From Capronia americana (Eukaryota > Ascomycota > Eurotiomycetes > Chaetothyriales > Herpotrichiellaceae), in assembly GCA_016110215.1 (NCBI GenBank), contig JADWQD010000018.1:62001-126000 (forward strand): 64,000 bases of DNA, given 5' to 3'. Below are positions 20,554 to 33,253 of this stretch, piece after piece. The stretch's first letter is position 1; every line of letters begins with the position of its first letter. A model generated the notes under the pieces. It was given only the letters and a program-made list of their open reading frames with translations. It did no database searches and had not been told where the DNA came from. A program made the position numbers and the translations under genes.

Positions 20554-23500
20554 ATGAGCAGGAAGTTCAAGTCACAAGCATCAGCTGCGAGCGCCCGTGC
20601 TGCTTCTGTCACTTTTGGGGCATCCTCGCCTGGTCCCGGCTTTGGCTCCCCAGTTCCTACCGGATTCCAAACTGCACCGTCCCCGCTGTCCTACATCGCT
20701 GAACAACCCGACCTGAGCACCATTACGGATGGCAACCTCGTTGTCACGCTACGGAACCTAGGGAAGAAAGACAGTACAACCAAAGCGAAGGCTCTTGAGG
20801 AACTGCAAGACTATGTAGGCTCGATAGGCTCGGGTGAAGCCATCGAGGCGGGCCTGTTGCATGCCTGGGTTTGTCCTTCTTCTGTTGATCTGCTTGTCGT
20901 CAACTAACTGCCACAAGATTGGACTGTACCCTCGGACCTCAATCGACAATTCCCGGAGAGTTCGCCAGCTCGCTCATACTCTACAAGGCACATTTACAAC
21001 CCTTGCCGGCAAAAGAATAGCACCCCAGCTGCCCAAAGTGATCGGAGCGTGGCTCTCAGGCATATATGACAGTGACCGTCTGGTTGCTCGAACAGCACAA
21101 GACTCGATTTCGACAGCTTTCAACACCGAAGAAAAGAGGCGGACATTATGGAAAGTCTATCGGGGCGCGCTGGTCGAGTACGCCAACGATGCGATCCTTG
21201 TACAAACCTCTGAAACGTTGAGCGATGAACGCTCAACCACACCTGACGATGCAGAGTCCAAGTTCATCCGCGTCGTGGGAAATGCGGTCCAATTGCTCAG
21301 CCAGGTCATCAGGGTCAATTACCCACCGGGTCCTACGGAGAAGCCTGCTGTTGCAGACAACATCAAGACCATTCTCGAAGAGAAGAAGCTATGGGAATAC
21401 TCGTCACATCAGGACCCAACTTTGCGGAGAGCTATCTGTAGCTTAGCCAAAACTTGCGCGGACACGGTTTCCCACGAGTTGGATTGGAAGACGCTCAGTG
21501 CTTGCTTCATTGGTAAAGCCCTCCACAGCAACCAGCTCGGCTCATCTCGCCAGCTCTCGGAAGCTCTGCTCAGTCTCACATCAGTCCGACCTGAGATGTG
21601 GACGGTGGATTACACCTCGAAAACGGCGGCGTCAAAGCGTCTATTTCAGTTTCTGCGAAAAGGCTCACAACGAGGTCCAGCCGAATTCTGGTCTGATATC
21701 AAGGCGGTCATCAAGAAAATTCCTGTTGCAGCTTGGAGCACCATCACAGAGGGCGGCAAGGCCCGTTTGGAAGATGCCGCGAGCTTGCTAGAGTCTCTGC
21801 GCGCCGGTGTGACCAGTAGCGAAGAGCCCCGTCAGAACCTCGAAGCCGCGTGGTCAGCTTATGCAGAGATCTCCTTCTGGCTACTGGAACTATTGGATGA
21901 CGCCCAGTCCAAGCTGAATTTGCTAGAGGACAATGTCCTCCCTTTGGTCACTCAATATGTTGTGTTGGAACCCAAGCAGAATACGTGGGAACTTCCGAGG
22001 ACATGCAATACCGAGATAGCGGCGTCAATCCTCGTCAGTATCCTCCGCCGAGGAATGCATTCCTGTTTTGAAACTATCTGGACAAGTATGTGCCAGAATG
22101 TCGCCGATCGTATGAAAATGTCTCTGCCGGAGTCCTCAAAGGACTTCGTGAAGTCACAGGACAGCGTGATCTCCCAAGCTCACCGCCTGTTCCGTCTCAA
22201 AGGGATCGTCCTAGAAGCTCGACACCTTGCCTCACCTGAGAAAGCACACGCGACTGACGTGATTCAAAGATCAGACGAGAGCTTAGTCAGTACGGCGCTT
22301 GAGCTTTTGAAGGCACGGAATGGAAGGCCATATGGTGCTGCTGCTGTCCTCGAAGCCGTCGCCTCTACTGAGCCGATATCGAGGTGCTTGGAACTGTTCC
22401 TAGAGTCGGATGCTCTAAGGCTACTTACCAGCCCATCAGCAGAGTACTTGGTATCATTGTTCCTGCATACACGCAAAGGCCTAGCACAAGTCTTCACAAC
22501 GTTGGTCTCTGTCGGCGATGACCCCAAGGTTTCCAACGCATTGGGCCGACTCGCCAGTGACCTCTCTGAAGAAGAATGTTTGCGAATCCCTGATTTCGAG
22601 CCCTTCATCTTGGATCGAATATCATCACAACTTGACACCTTGACTACGCAGCAGGCGGTCAAGGGCCTACTTCGAAATCCCAAGCTTACCTCTTCTGCCC
22701 TCCATCAGAGCATCTGCCAGAAGCTAGTTGATCAGCTATCTCCAGACGCGGGGACCAAATCGCAGCAAGCAGTTCTTCGCTTTGTGCTCAACCTTCTCAG
22801 CGAGCAGATTGCCACCCCCTCCCCCTTCTTCGGCGATGTAGGAAGACTGCTCCTCTCGAAGCTGCTCCTGCTCTCCGATTCTGATGATGAGGAATCAGCC
22901 GGACTTGCGAGCTCATTGTTAGGAAAGCTGAAGAGCACGCCGGCAGGAACGTCGTCCACGGCAGTCTCTTCCGCGGCCCTTATCGAAGACCAGCTGTCAG
23001 GAAAAGGTGATCCTCTCTCCGCCTTGGTCCTCGTCGAACTTGCCAAAGACACCTTGACAGCCTTACCATCACCAGATGATGGCGTGCTCCGCTCACTTCT
23101 TCCCACCGCGGCTCAGTGGGATAGCTCCCTCAAAGATCACATCTTTAGGCGCCCACCGCTCCCGCTTTCTATCACCAGTCCCCTACGGGGCTTGATTTCC
23201 ATGATTACGCCGGTCCATGCGGGTATTCCGACACTATCAAGAGACGCGGAGGGGCATTCCTTCCTGTTTCGGTTATTCCTATACGTCACCAAGATGATGC
23301 ACGCTACTACACTTTCCATGGTACAGTCTGAAGAGCAATTGATAACACTGTACACCTACTATCCTCTGGCCCTACAGGTCGTCAATGAGAATTTGACCGT
23401 GGAGCGCCCAGATGGTCTTTGGCATAACACTAGCAATGATGTCGTGGAAGAGGCTGCTGAGGCACTCTCCCAAGGCAATTCACTGGTGCAGAAGTGGATA

Positions 23501-25402
23501 CAGGATGACAAGATAATGAAGCTCTGGATAGAAGCGATTCGTTCAACAGATTCTCTTGCTCCAGAGGCGTACTATCACGGTTTGGCATTCACCAACATCG
23601 CGTCGCGTTTTGTTGACGAGCATGGCTTCACAACGCTCACATCAGCCTTTGAAGCAGAAATAAAGGACCTAGGTCGCGCAGAGGAAGTCGTCCGATCCGC
23701 CAGCCTGATTTCTGCGTTCCGGGATTACTTTATCAGCTCACAACAAGGACGGAAACTATTGAACGAGTTGGTCGCAGCCGTAACCGGCACAGATTTCACC
23801 TCCGATTCGAGCATGGCATTGAGGCCACTAATTCTACTTGACATCCTCCTAGCCGAAAGTCCCGAACCCATGGAGGGTATACCCGGCCAACGTCAGAATT
23901 TCCTCATGCAAACTCTAGTGCGCATGCTTTCCGAGGAGTCAGCAGGATCGGATTTCCGAACGTTGGCTATCAGACTTCTTGAGCCTGTCGTTGTGGCTGT
24001 CAAAGACCTCTATGGAGAACATTGGGAAAGAATCCTTCAGAGCCTCGCTGCTATCTTGCAGAACGGCAATGGCTGGGATGAGGATCTTCCCGTCCTACAT
24101 GCGTCACTCCGGCTCTGCGGGCGCCTCAGGTTTTTGGCTAAATCTGACGACGCGAATGAGGATCTAGTGGACGCCTGGAAGGCCGCAGAGCCGTCCCTTG
24201 AAGAGGGTTTACTGGATTGTCTGAATGGCTTTAGCGATCCATTGAACGAGATCAATCAACCTAGCCGGATCACTGCTGAACTACTGCGAAGGCAACTCTC
24301 GCAGATGCCTGCGCGACACAGGGTTAGCCTATACCCTTTTCTTTCATCAACAGAGGACTCCATCCAAGGAGCAGCCTACGACCTACTCCATCGATCTATC
24401 CCCGCGGAACAAGAGCAGATCTCATTAGATGTGGCCTTGGAACAAAAAGTCGCACATCTGCCACCAGAGCTCCTGGAGTTACTGTTTGACATGGCGCAGA
24501 CCTCCTCGAGGGCGAGTGCGGCTACGCAGCGAGGTTATTTGCTCTGCTGGAACCTGGTATTTGATCACTTTCCAAAGGCCTCGTACAAGCTTCAGGAACT
24601 ATACACTGCAGATATCAAAGAGAAAGGGATAGTGGGGGATCTGCTCGACACTATTTGCGATGTATGTCGGATCACGAGTAGTCACCCGCTTGACGCCTCG
24701 AAAACTGATGTCAAAGACTTTGAACTTGGCAACAGCGAAACAGAAGAACAAGAAGAGCAGCGCTTGGCCATGCATCTTTACTACTGCTGCCTACTATTTC
24801 TTCCTGGGCTCACGCGGAGCTGGTTCATAGAACAAAAGAATCGTGTCAAATCACCACTCGAGGGCTGGACTCAGAAGTACTTTTCGCCGGCCTTGATCTC
24901 GGCCGCCGCGGCCACAGTCAACAAATGGGTGCAAGGTCAGTCCCAAGACGAGGGCGACTCGCCCTTGACGATCAAAACATCACTCAGCGGCGCCGAGACA
25001 GTGGCCTCGATTGCTGTGGATCCCGAGTCACCGCCGATTTCTCTGGCCATCTCACTCCCGAAGAGTTACCCTCTTGATTCCCCGAGTGTCTTTCCGCGCA
25101 CTCGAGTTGGTGTGTCCGAGAAGAACTGGCAATCGTGGCTCCGGACCATTCAGATCATCATATTCAGCACAGGCAGCATCATTGAAGGTCTCATCGCCTT
25201 TCGACGCAACGTGCAAGGGGTATTGAAAGGACAAAGCGAATGTGCCATCTGCTATTCTATCATTGGGACCGACATGCAGATTCCCAACAAGCGATGCGGG
25301 ACCTGCAGGAATACCTTCCACGGTGCTTGCCTGTTCAGGTGGTTCAAGAGCTCCAACAGTTCGAGCTGTCCACTCTGTCGGAACAATTTCAACTACGCCT
25401 AA
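20554..25402 (+). CDS. LTN1: E3 ubiquitin ligase listerin
   Basis: Exons 20554..20868 and 20918..25402 give 1599 residues, the usual listerin size. The 49-base intron (GTTTGT...CACAAG) joins HAW to IGLYPRTSIDNSRRVRQLAH, which is the conserved listerin N-terminal block. Long HEAT-like helical repeats fill the middle. The C-terminus is a RING-type domain: CAICYSII, then CGTCRNTFHGACLFRWF, then SSCPLCRNNF, with eight metal ligands in order. The protein joins the ribosome quality-control complex on 60S subunits and ubiquitinates stalled nascent chains. The N-terminal 60 residues are serine, alanine and glycine rich and probably disordered. I start at 20554 because the upstream in-frame codons have no ATG. 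Confidence 0.95.
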
Positions 25403-25951
25403 TGGACAGGCCGCTGGGCCTGGTCGGAATGGACCCGAGTTATTCCTGTTGGTTCTCAGATCGATAGTTTGTCCACCAGTGCTGGATTGTGCTTAACCAT
25501 CCTAAATGTACACCCCTTAGACCAAGATGAACCTTGATGACCACGAAAACTTCTTTCGCAGCATTCCAGTCTACGTCTGCCAGTGTCCCCATTTCGCCGG
25601 CTTCTATTGAGAACACCTGTAATGACGGACCATAGCCGCACAATTGTAGAACGCAGAAAGGCGGTGTTCATGCAATAACTTAGCTGCAAGCAAATACTAA
25701 ATCAGAGTGATATATGAGACAGTTACTGTACGAGTACAAAAGGGCCCCTCGGCTTCATCCGCGCATACGTCATCGCAGCGAGTTCCAGATTCGTTAAACC
25801 TCAAACGATTTGAAAGCCCGGGCATTGACCTTTTTTACTGTAGCTCTTTGCGCCTCGATACTCGCCTAGCTACGAGGTTCATATCTGCATCTGGTTGACC
25901 CGCGGTAGAGTTCACTTTTAAGACTAACAATCATTGGCTGCATCTGCCATC
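25403..25951. other. Intergenic region, LTN1 to PPM1
   Basis: The 3' flank of LTN1 and the promoter of PPM1, about 550 bases. No gene, RNA or repeat is recognised. Confidence 0.5.
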
Positions 25952-27135
25952 ATGTCCGCGCCGTCGATACCAAACTTGAGCTCTCTCCGAAGAGGAGCCC
26001 ATCGCGGACGAGGAAGGAGTCACGCATCCGATTCTCCCAACGTTGGAGGGCCAGACACACGCCGTAAGGTCAACCATGATGCGGTCATTCAGAATACGGA
26101 CATTGACGCCGCAACCTCTCGGCAAAGTGCTGTTGACGCCGGCTACCTCGAAGATCCGTTCGTGGCGCTCTTGCATGCCGGTGGCTCCGTTTCACGACGG
26201 TTACCGCTGATGAATCGAGGTAGGACAGTGATATGCACAATTGTTTTTAAACTGTCGATTTACGATTGGCAGGGACATATGTCAGAACCACCGGCATCGA
26301 TCGCGTTGTAGACAGTTTCCTGTCGTCTGCTCAAGAGGGTCGCAAACAGATCATCTCGCTGGGTGCGGGCAGCGACACAAGATACTTTCGCTTGAAGCAA
26401 AAGCGACGGAAACTCGACCTTGTTTACCATGAACTTGACTTTGAGGCAAACAACAGGAGGAAGATCGCTCATATGCGCGGCGATGCCTTTGCCTCTGCTG
26501 CGAAGGAGCATGCAGGAGTCGACATGCGTGCGGAAGATGCCATGTCCTCGCAGGATGGTTCGGCCTTGGTCACCTCTGACTACCTCGTCCATTCCCAAGA
26601 TCTTCGACAATTGCCACGAACGGATGTACCCCTTCCGGGCATCGACACAACGCTTCCAACTTTGATTATCTCGGAATGCTGCCTCGTGTATCTCCCTCCG
26701 GATGACGCCGACGCCGTACTGCGGTACTTCTCGAACCTGTTTCCTGAGACGGTGCCACTCGCCATTGTCATCTACGAACCGATACGTCCGCATGATCCAT
26801 TTGGCAAGACCATGATAAGCAACCTGGCAAGTCGCGGGTTGCAGTTACAGACTCTGGAGAAGTATCATGATCTTGAGGAACAGATAGGAAGATTGCGCAC
26901 CTATGGGTTTGGCGCTGAATCGCAACGGAGCAGCGGAGGTGCAGAAGCAGCTGACATCGACTTCATCTGGCAGAAATGGATATCTTCAGAAGAGAAGGAA
27001 CGCATTGAAGGTCTAGAATGGATGGACGAGGTTGAGGAATTCGTCCTACTTGCAAAGCATTATTGCATATCTTGGGGATGGAGAGGGTTTGCGGCCGAAT
27101 CGCCTTGGAAGGACCTGCCTCCCCCCTCCAGGTGA
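25952..27135 (+). CDS. PPM1: Leucine carboxyl methyltransferase 1
   Basis: Exons 25952..26219 and 26273..27135 give 376 residues; the 53-base intron runs GTAGGA...GGCAG. The enzyme methylates the C-terminal leucine of the protein phosphatase 2A catalytic subunit, using S-adenosylmethionine, in the cytosol. Family marks are the early GYLEDPFVALL, then GTYVRTTGIDRVVDSFL across the intron, then QIISLGAGSDTRYFRL (the SAM-binding glycine loop), YHELDF with the acidic residue for the ribose, and ISECCLVYLPPDDADAVL. The N-terminal 40 residues (basic, with RRGAHRGRGRS) are not conserved. The length is typical of filamentous fungi. The gene looks intact. Confidence 0.93.
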
Positions 27136-28446
27136 GGGAGGGAGGCAGAGGAAACTGCAAGCCACCAGGGGCGAGGTTCCCAAAAGATTCGGTACCGTTA
27201 TACGATTCCATTCTAATCCCTCACCCTGTGCGGAGTACGGAGGACTGTGAACGTTCATTCACAACTCTGCTGTCGACGTGCTCTTTCACCACTGACAGGC
27301 CGAAGGTGATGGCGGGGCGGCGACCCGTTTGCCAAGCCTCGCAGCGCGAAGCCGCCAGGTGCGAATCTTTTTTTCATTATCTGTATACTCCGTACTCTGG
27401 GCAACCTTCTCAAGAAGTCATACAGGGTCCTCGCAGCTCATTGACGCACATACTGTATGTTAAGAATGACACCTCCCGGGGTACCAACCCCAGAACCTCG
27501 GGTGGACAGAAAACGTGTGGCTACGGTTTTCCTGTGCCGAGCTTCAATTCCCAGGTGGCTTGAGAGGCGCGAATTTCCCGGCCCAGATTTTAATTCCCGA
27601 CCCCAGCAACCAGGGCAACCAAAACATAGGGGCACTGGGGGCTTATCAAACCTGGTGGGCCAACTCTTTAAGAGACCCCATCGTATCAAAGTCGAACAGT
27701 TTCCACAACTTGAGGCACGATTCGTTTATTTTCCAGCACAACGCACCGACTAAGTCGAAGAACGAACAACCATGGATCGGTCTCGTCCAGGAGCATGGAC
27801 ATACTGCAGGCCTGGAACATGGAGGGAGGCTCGAAAATCAAGTGACGCGAAATTCGCCTGCCAACATTCCAAGCTTGCATCAACACAGCAACGGGCACGA
27901 TTCGATCAAGCAGATCGTCCACGGACATTACTCGATCAGGCGCAAGAATCAAGCTCTTGTCGGGGCTTTTGTGATTCGTGGTATGAAATTGACACCTCGA
28001 AAAGCGGACCGCGGCTTGACGCGACCACGCTGGCATCCCTGACTTTACCCCATTGACAAAACAAACAGTGTCCAACGGTGGGTCATATCCAGGCTAGGGG
28101 TGGACCAGCAATGCGCCAGCCTTGCATGGCTCCAGATCGGCCTGTCCGTCGTCACAGGCAATTTGCGCTCGAGAGCGTGATCTACATTCTCCTTTACTCG
28201 TCGTTTCATCACCAACCCTTCCACTCCTTCTCGTCGATCTTGCTTCTGTGGTTTCGGTCTGTTGTCGCTGGAGTTGCTGTCGTCTTTCGCTGTCGCGCGC
28301 TCTGCGAGCACCCACGTTCCTTACCAACACAACTGACCCTAGTCGCTCTTTTACGAGTTCGTACATTGTCCCCTGCAAGCACAGTCCGGTGTCGCAAGGC
28401 GATGCTCAACACTCGACAGTTATAACATTGACGACCACCCGCAGAA
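27136..28446. other. 1.3-kb gap before the SUN-family gene
   Basis: Overlapping open frames in several phases occur (the longest 27515..28042) without domains or clear splice signals; I take them as chance. A TACTCCGTA nonamer lies at 27386-27394, and a related CGGAGTACGGAG at 27231-27242. From about 28180 the plus strand becomes pyrimidine-rich, as in leaders of highly expressed fungal genes. Confidence 0.4.
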
Positions 28447-30049
28447 ATGCGCAAACGTACCATCACATCGAGCGCGAGCGCGCTCCTGCTCCTCATCGCG
28501 TCTGTCGTCAACGCGAAACACGGCGGAGTCCACGAACATCTCGAAGCTTTGCATAAACGGCATCGCGCCCACCGTGAAGTTGCGAGGTCGACTGTTGAGG
28601 ATGGCGAACTAGGGGTGGAGATAAGAGCGGTCCCGGAGAGCACAATTTCAAATGCCAACCTAGAGAAACGGCAAGGACAATGCGCTTTCCCAACGGACGC
28701 TGGCTTGGTCCCCGTCGCGCCGGGCGGTCAAAACGGCGGATGGGCCATGAGTCCAGACCAGCCATGTACGCCTGGCAGCTATTGTCCATATGCGTGTCCG
28801 CCGGGTCAAGTCTCGGTGCAATGGGATCCAAGTGCGACATCGTACTCATATCCAAAATCCATGGTTAGTGATTGTTTCCCCGCTGTATCTCGGCTCTCCC
28901 CCTGACTGACAAACTCAGAATGGTGGATTATATTGCGACAGCAATGGAAATATCCAAAAACCATTCTCCAACAAGCCGTACTGCCAGACGACGAGCAGCA
29001 ACATCGGTGTGCAGAACAATGCTGGGAGTGTTGTTGCGTTCTGTCAGACTGTTCTGCCAGGAAATGAAGCCATGTTGATTCCCACCTCTGTCACTAGCTA
29101 CGCGAGTCTTGCTGTGCCAGATCCCAGCTATTGGTGCGAAACAGCCGCACATTATTACATCAACCCCCCTGGTATCAGCACCGATGAAGCGTGCGTATGG
29201 GGCAGCAGCGCTAATCCATATGGCAATTGGTCTCCGTATGTTGCTGGAGCCAATGCCGACAACTCTGGCAACACGTTCATCAAACTTGGATGGAACCCAA
29301 TCTACCTCGAACCAGCTACCCCATTCCGCAACCAGGTGCCCACCTGGGGTGTGAAGATCGACTGCCCAAATGGAGGTTGCAATGGTTTGCCCTGCGCGAT
29401 TGACCCAAGTCAAAACGGCGTGAACGAAATGACTGGCGGGTCTAGTGTCGGCGCGGGCGGTGGTGCCTTCTGCGTCGTCACTGTTTCACGGGGTGCAACC
29501 GCCAACTTTGTTGTATTCAATGCCGGTGGTGATCAGAGTGATGACAACAGTGGTAGCTCAAGTTCGAACCATCCAAGCTCATCAAGTGGTGGCAACGGCG
29601 GTTCCAATGGTGGTCAATTCTTCGGCCAGACCAGCAGCTCCTCGCCGTCACCCACCGACTCCTCCTCTTCGTCTTCTCAGCCTACATCTAGCCAGTCGCC
29701 GGCCTCGTCCTCAGTGCCTACTTCATCCGAAGTCTCTTGGACGTCTTCGTCGGCTCTCTCAACGAGCTCATTCCCTGCGGCTCTAACAATGACCGCGCCA
29801 ACCACGACCGACTGGGGCACCAGGTTGCCAACTCAGTCTCCATACTATTCATTGTTCAACCACACAACCTACGACGCTCCTACCGGGGGATCCAGTGGAG
29901 CAACTGCCGAGGCTACGGCGATTCCAACCGGGCCGAGTGCTTCATCTCTACCTTCAGTTGCCCCCGGTACTGGAGCTGCCTCAATGTTGAAAGGCTCAGC
30001 TATCGGCATCCTTTCAGCTCTGGCCTTATGCGCAATGGCCGCATTATGA
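28447..30049 (+). CDS. SUN-family cell-wall protein, probable GPI anchor
   Basis: Exons 28447..28863 and 28919..30049 give 515 residues; the 55-base intron (GTTAGT...CTCAG) lies between codons. The protein has a signal peptide (hydrophobic core about residues 9-22, ASALLLLIASVVNA), then a short propeptide ending in a Kex2-type site (LEKRQ). Next is the cysteine-rich SUN domain: CPYACPPGQVSVQWD, GGLYCDSNGN, KPYCQ, WCETAAHYYINPPGIST and KLGWNPIYLEP. A serine/glycine-rich linker of about 120 residues follows. The hydrophobic end (MLKGSAIGILSALALCAMAA) after a glycine/alanine/serine stretch suggests GPI attachment. SUN proteins act in septation and wall beta-glucan remodelling. It differs from yeast Sun4 in having the long Ser/Thr tail after rather than before the domain. 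Confidence 0.9.
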
Positions 30050-30910
30050 AACCTCAAATCTCCTTGTCAACCTGTGGGACTCTACAGGAAGCACAACAAA
30101 TCCGAGCAAGAGTAAGAGCCTTGGATCTCTAGCGCAGCTGGCTTGCAGACACTTCAATCAGCTGGATGACCTGACAAGATCTTTCACTTCTTCGCACATG
30201 TTTATTGCTATTGGAGCAAACATAATTTTCCACGTCCGAAATCATTCTGGTAATGCCGGCAAGGGGCACGCAGCTACGTCGACCATCTCATTCGCATACT
30301 GGGAGATGGTCGCGCACACGAAAGATGGTTTGGGGAGCACCGCACACATTCAGAATATCTAGGGATTGGAGACCTGTGTTCTAACGATATCCACGTCTGT
30401 TTTGTTGCGCGATTCTCAGGTTGGGGGACGTGCGGACCATGGTTGCAGAAGCGCCTTCGTCGGGAATTGGATACTAGCTCAGAGATGGAGACTTGAGCGT
30501 GGGACATGCCGAAGCTGATTCGAAGTATATAGTTGCCTGAGTTGCTTATAATCAAACCATTGATATCCCGATCGTGGTGTTCTCGAGAGGTTGCACCACA
30601 CTTGAACCTCCCCGAGCAAAGCCTTTCCCCGCCATGTCATCTTTCTGGATATTCTTCCGACAACTTCAACACCCCGCTTCCATGTGTTCAACGTGAACTG
30701 CGAGGTACAGTACTCCACGCAGCAAACCGTGTATTTCATTCCGAGTTTACTTCTCACCCTGCTTAGCACCGTCCACGAACCCTCGCAAAGAAGTCTGCTC
30801 CGGCGTACCCGGCTATCGATCTGCGCATCACAAGACCCTTTCTCCCTCTCAGCACATGCTCGGCGCTGAGCGGGAGGCCAACATCAACATCCACTCATAC
30901 TAAGTTCGAA
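30050..30910. other. Intergenic region, SUN gene to IST1
   Basis: About 860 bases. No reading frame with a domain, RNA gene or repeat is recognised. Confidence 0.45.
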
Positions 30911-32059
30911 ATGCCAGCGGCATCGCCTCAGACGGTGAGCACCTCTCAAAAGATACACTTTTTCGTTCTCGCATGTTTCCGGGGATCACGCTGGGCGTTT
31001 GCAATCTCAATGCGCGCAGCGCCGCACTCTCTGCCCGTCACTCCTCTATTAGTCTTCCTCGAGCAGCGCTGACGCCTGTATTCGTTTCTGTAACAGGTGA
31101 AACTGAAATCGACACTCCGCCTCCTGATTCCCCGCCTCCGCAATGCGCAGAAGAAAGACACCGCCCTGTCCGTGGGCGCGCGGCGCGAAATGGCCGAACT
31201 GCTCGCTCAATCCCGCGAGGCCTCGGCGCGCATCCGGGTCGAAAACATCATCCACACGGACATCACTGTGGAATTGATGGAGATTCTAGAACTCTATGCA
31301 GAGTTGTTGCTTGCGAGGGCCGGATTGCTCGACGTACGGGACAAGAACATCAAAGAGGGCACTGCGCAAGTAGGCGATGACACGGGCTTGGAGGAAGCGG
31401 CGGCGAGCATCATCTACTCTGCGCCTCGCCTGCCGCGGGACGTCCGAGAATTGGGCATGGTGCGAAACATGCTGATCGACCGGTTCGGCAAGGAGTTTGC
31501 GATTCGCGCAAATGAGAATCAAGACAACTGTGTACCAACCCGCGTCGTGGACAAGTTGAAGGTCGACCCTCCGAGTGCGAAGCTTGTGCAGGCATACCTT
31601 GAGGAGATTGCACGGACATATAATGTCGACTGGCCCCCGCAGACAGAGACCGAGCAAGTCGAAGCGTTGGGTGAGGAAGTGGATGGCGAGGACGATGATC
31701 TTGGAGGTGGGACCAAGGAGGCTCCTATACTTGCGGACGGAGCAGCACCAGCGACACCCTCGCGGCCGAACAAGATTGACATTGGAAGTCTACAAAATGC
31801 AACGCCGCCGACGAGTCTGGAGCCAGGAGGAGCGAAAAGTCCCGTCTCGGTGGCACCGCCCGGTCCGAGGTTAGACAATCTAAGCCCGAAGGTCAAATTA
31901 CCTGGAGGAGGAGAGGTGGGCAAGACTAACAGTACTGCGAAGTCAGCAGCATCTACTGGGACGGCCAAGGGCAAGAGTCCAGCCTCAGGTGGAGTAGTTC
32001 CTGGCAAGGTACCGACCGTAGACGATTTGGCGAAAAGGTTTTCTGCCCTGAAGAGATAG
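30911..32059 (+). CDS. IST1: ESCRT-III-associated protein Ist1
   Basis: Exons 30911..30934 and 31097..32059 give 328 residues. The first exon codes only eight residues, and the 162-base intron (GTGAGC...AACAG) is long for this window. The Ist1 helical domain starts at VKLKSTLRLLIPRLRNAQKK and runs to about residue 190, with ARIRVENIIHTDITVELMEI and YLEEIARTYNVDW as conserved blocks. It acts at endosomes, where Ist1 binds Did2 and Vps4 and tunes ESCRT-III disassembly. The C-terminal 130 residues are proline, glycine and serine rich and end with VDDLAKRFSALKR, which fits an MIT-interacting motif for Vps4. The gene looks intact. Confidence 0.93.
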
Positions 32060-32661
32060 ATGTGCCATGCGACTGGATGGGAATGGCCATGGCCTCGGAT
32101 TTCACAGTGTTACAATTATCATGCGTCGATGATGACGGGCCACACCCTCTCATTATGCCTCTCCTCCCGTTGCGGTGTCTCTACTTCTATACGAAGGGGC
32201 TCTCTCTCTGCCGGACGCCAGTGCTGATGCATTGTCCGTGGCACTTTGTCATTCCCGAAGTCCTCACCCCGGGCGGGATCCAGTGATCCCCTCAAGTCCT
32301 GGCGTCGCCACGCTGGCTCCCTGATGATGCCTATGTCACGACCTGAGAATTCTCCGTTGCGTCGTTGCGGCCAAGATCCAGGTTGCTCCGGCGAACTCGT
32401 TGGGTCCTCAACAGCAAGCTTTGGCCCTGGTCAAGCGCCAGTATCAGCGTGGCTCCCAGTACCGATTGCGTACCCCCAATTTCTCCCTCAGAAAGGGCCT
32501 GGTCTAGCCCTTCCAGCGCTACGGATGGGGCGCTGACACCGACCAGTAGACCGGGTCACCGTCTAGGAAGGATATGATGATAGCCCTATACCAAATGTGT
32601 ATGCTCGAGGCTGCGGGTCGGCCTCTAAAAGGTGTACCCTCTCTGCGGATCTCTCTCCTCC
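32060..32661. other. Convergent intergenic region, IST1 / AP-2 sigma
   Basis: 600 bases holding the 3' ends of two convergent genes. A perfect palindrome GAGAATTCTC sits at 32345-32354 and includes a third copy of GAATTCTCCG (32347-32356). No gene is recognised; open frames here are shadows or chance. Confidence 0.45.
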
Positions 32662-33253
32662 TCACTCCAGTTTATCCAAATGCTCCAGCCTCGTCAAGAC
32701 GACCTGTTTACTCGTCTCTTCAATCTCTCCGGCCAGGAAGACTTCGTCAAGAATGGCGTAGACTTTGTAGAAGTTGAAAACAAGATCGAGCTCGCAGACG
32801 TTGCCGAAAAACTGGTCGAGAACTTCGACAAAGAAGTGTATGGCCTCCAGGTAGGCAAGTTCATTGTCATTGGCATCTACACAGACGCAGAAGAAGAGCC
32901 CCGCATACCTCCGGTAGACGATCTTCGTAGAGGACAAGTTCTGGCGGACAAGGGGTTGCGAGTGGGATGTAGAGGCCGAGGAAGAAGGAGCGGAGCGGAA
33001 CTCGACAAAGTTGGATTGGTATTTCTGGTCGCGGGGCGCAATGAGGCGATGGACCTCGCCCTTCAGCTTGACTTTCTCTTCGTCCGTATACGGCGCGTAC
33101 CTTCACGATAGGCAGGGTTAGTGCCGCTGTGCATATATGCTTGCCCCCGGGGCATCGGTTGTGAACCTCGACCAGGTTGGAAGGGTTGACTCACCACTTG
33201 GCCAGTCTTGTCTTACCCTGCCGATTCTGGACGAGGATGAATGAAAGAACCAT
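32662..33253 (-). CDS. APS2: AP-2 clathrin adaptor, sigma subunit
   Basis: Exons 33253..33195 and 33100..32662 on the minus strand give 165 residues; the intron is 94 bases (GTGAGT...TGAAG) and completes a tryptophan codon. The protein starts [20 protein letters not shown]. It contains [22 protein letters not shown] and [20 protein letters not shown], and ends [18 protein letters not shown] plus the C-terminal helices. It is the small subunit of the AP-2 complex for endocytosis at the plasma membrane. The usual sigma-2 length is 142. Here about 23 serine-rich residues ([18 protein letters not shown] and on) are inserted in frame between NFVEFR and the KIVYRR strand, with no splice sites to remove them cleanly. 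Identity is secure; the insertion needs transcript support. Confidence 0.94.

Noticed and set aside
27515..28042. Open frame of 175 codons before the SUN gene
   Set aside because: Several overlapping frames are open in this stretch at once, none with a family signature or splice pattern; more likely base composition than coding.
32632..33111. Plus-strand frame of 159 codons
   Set aside because: It is the shadow of the AP-2 sigma gene on the other strand.
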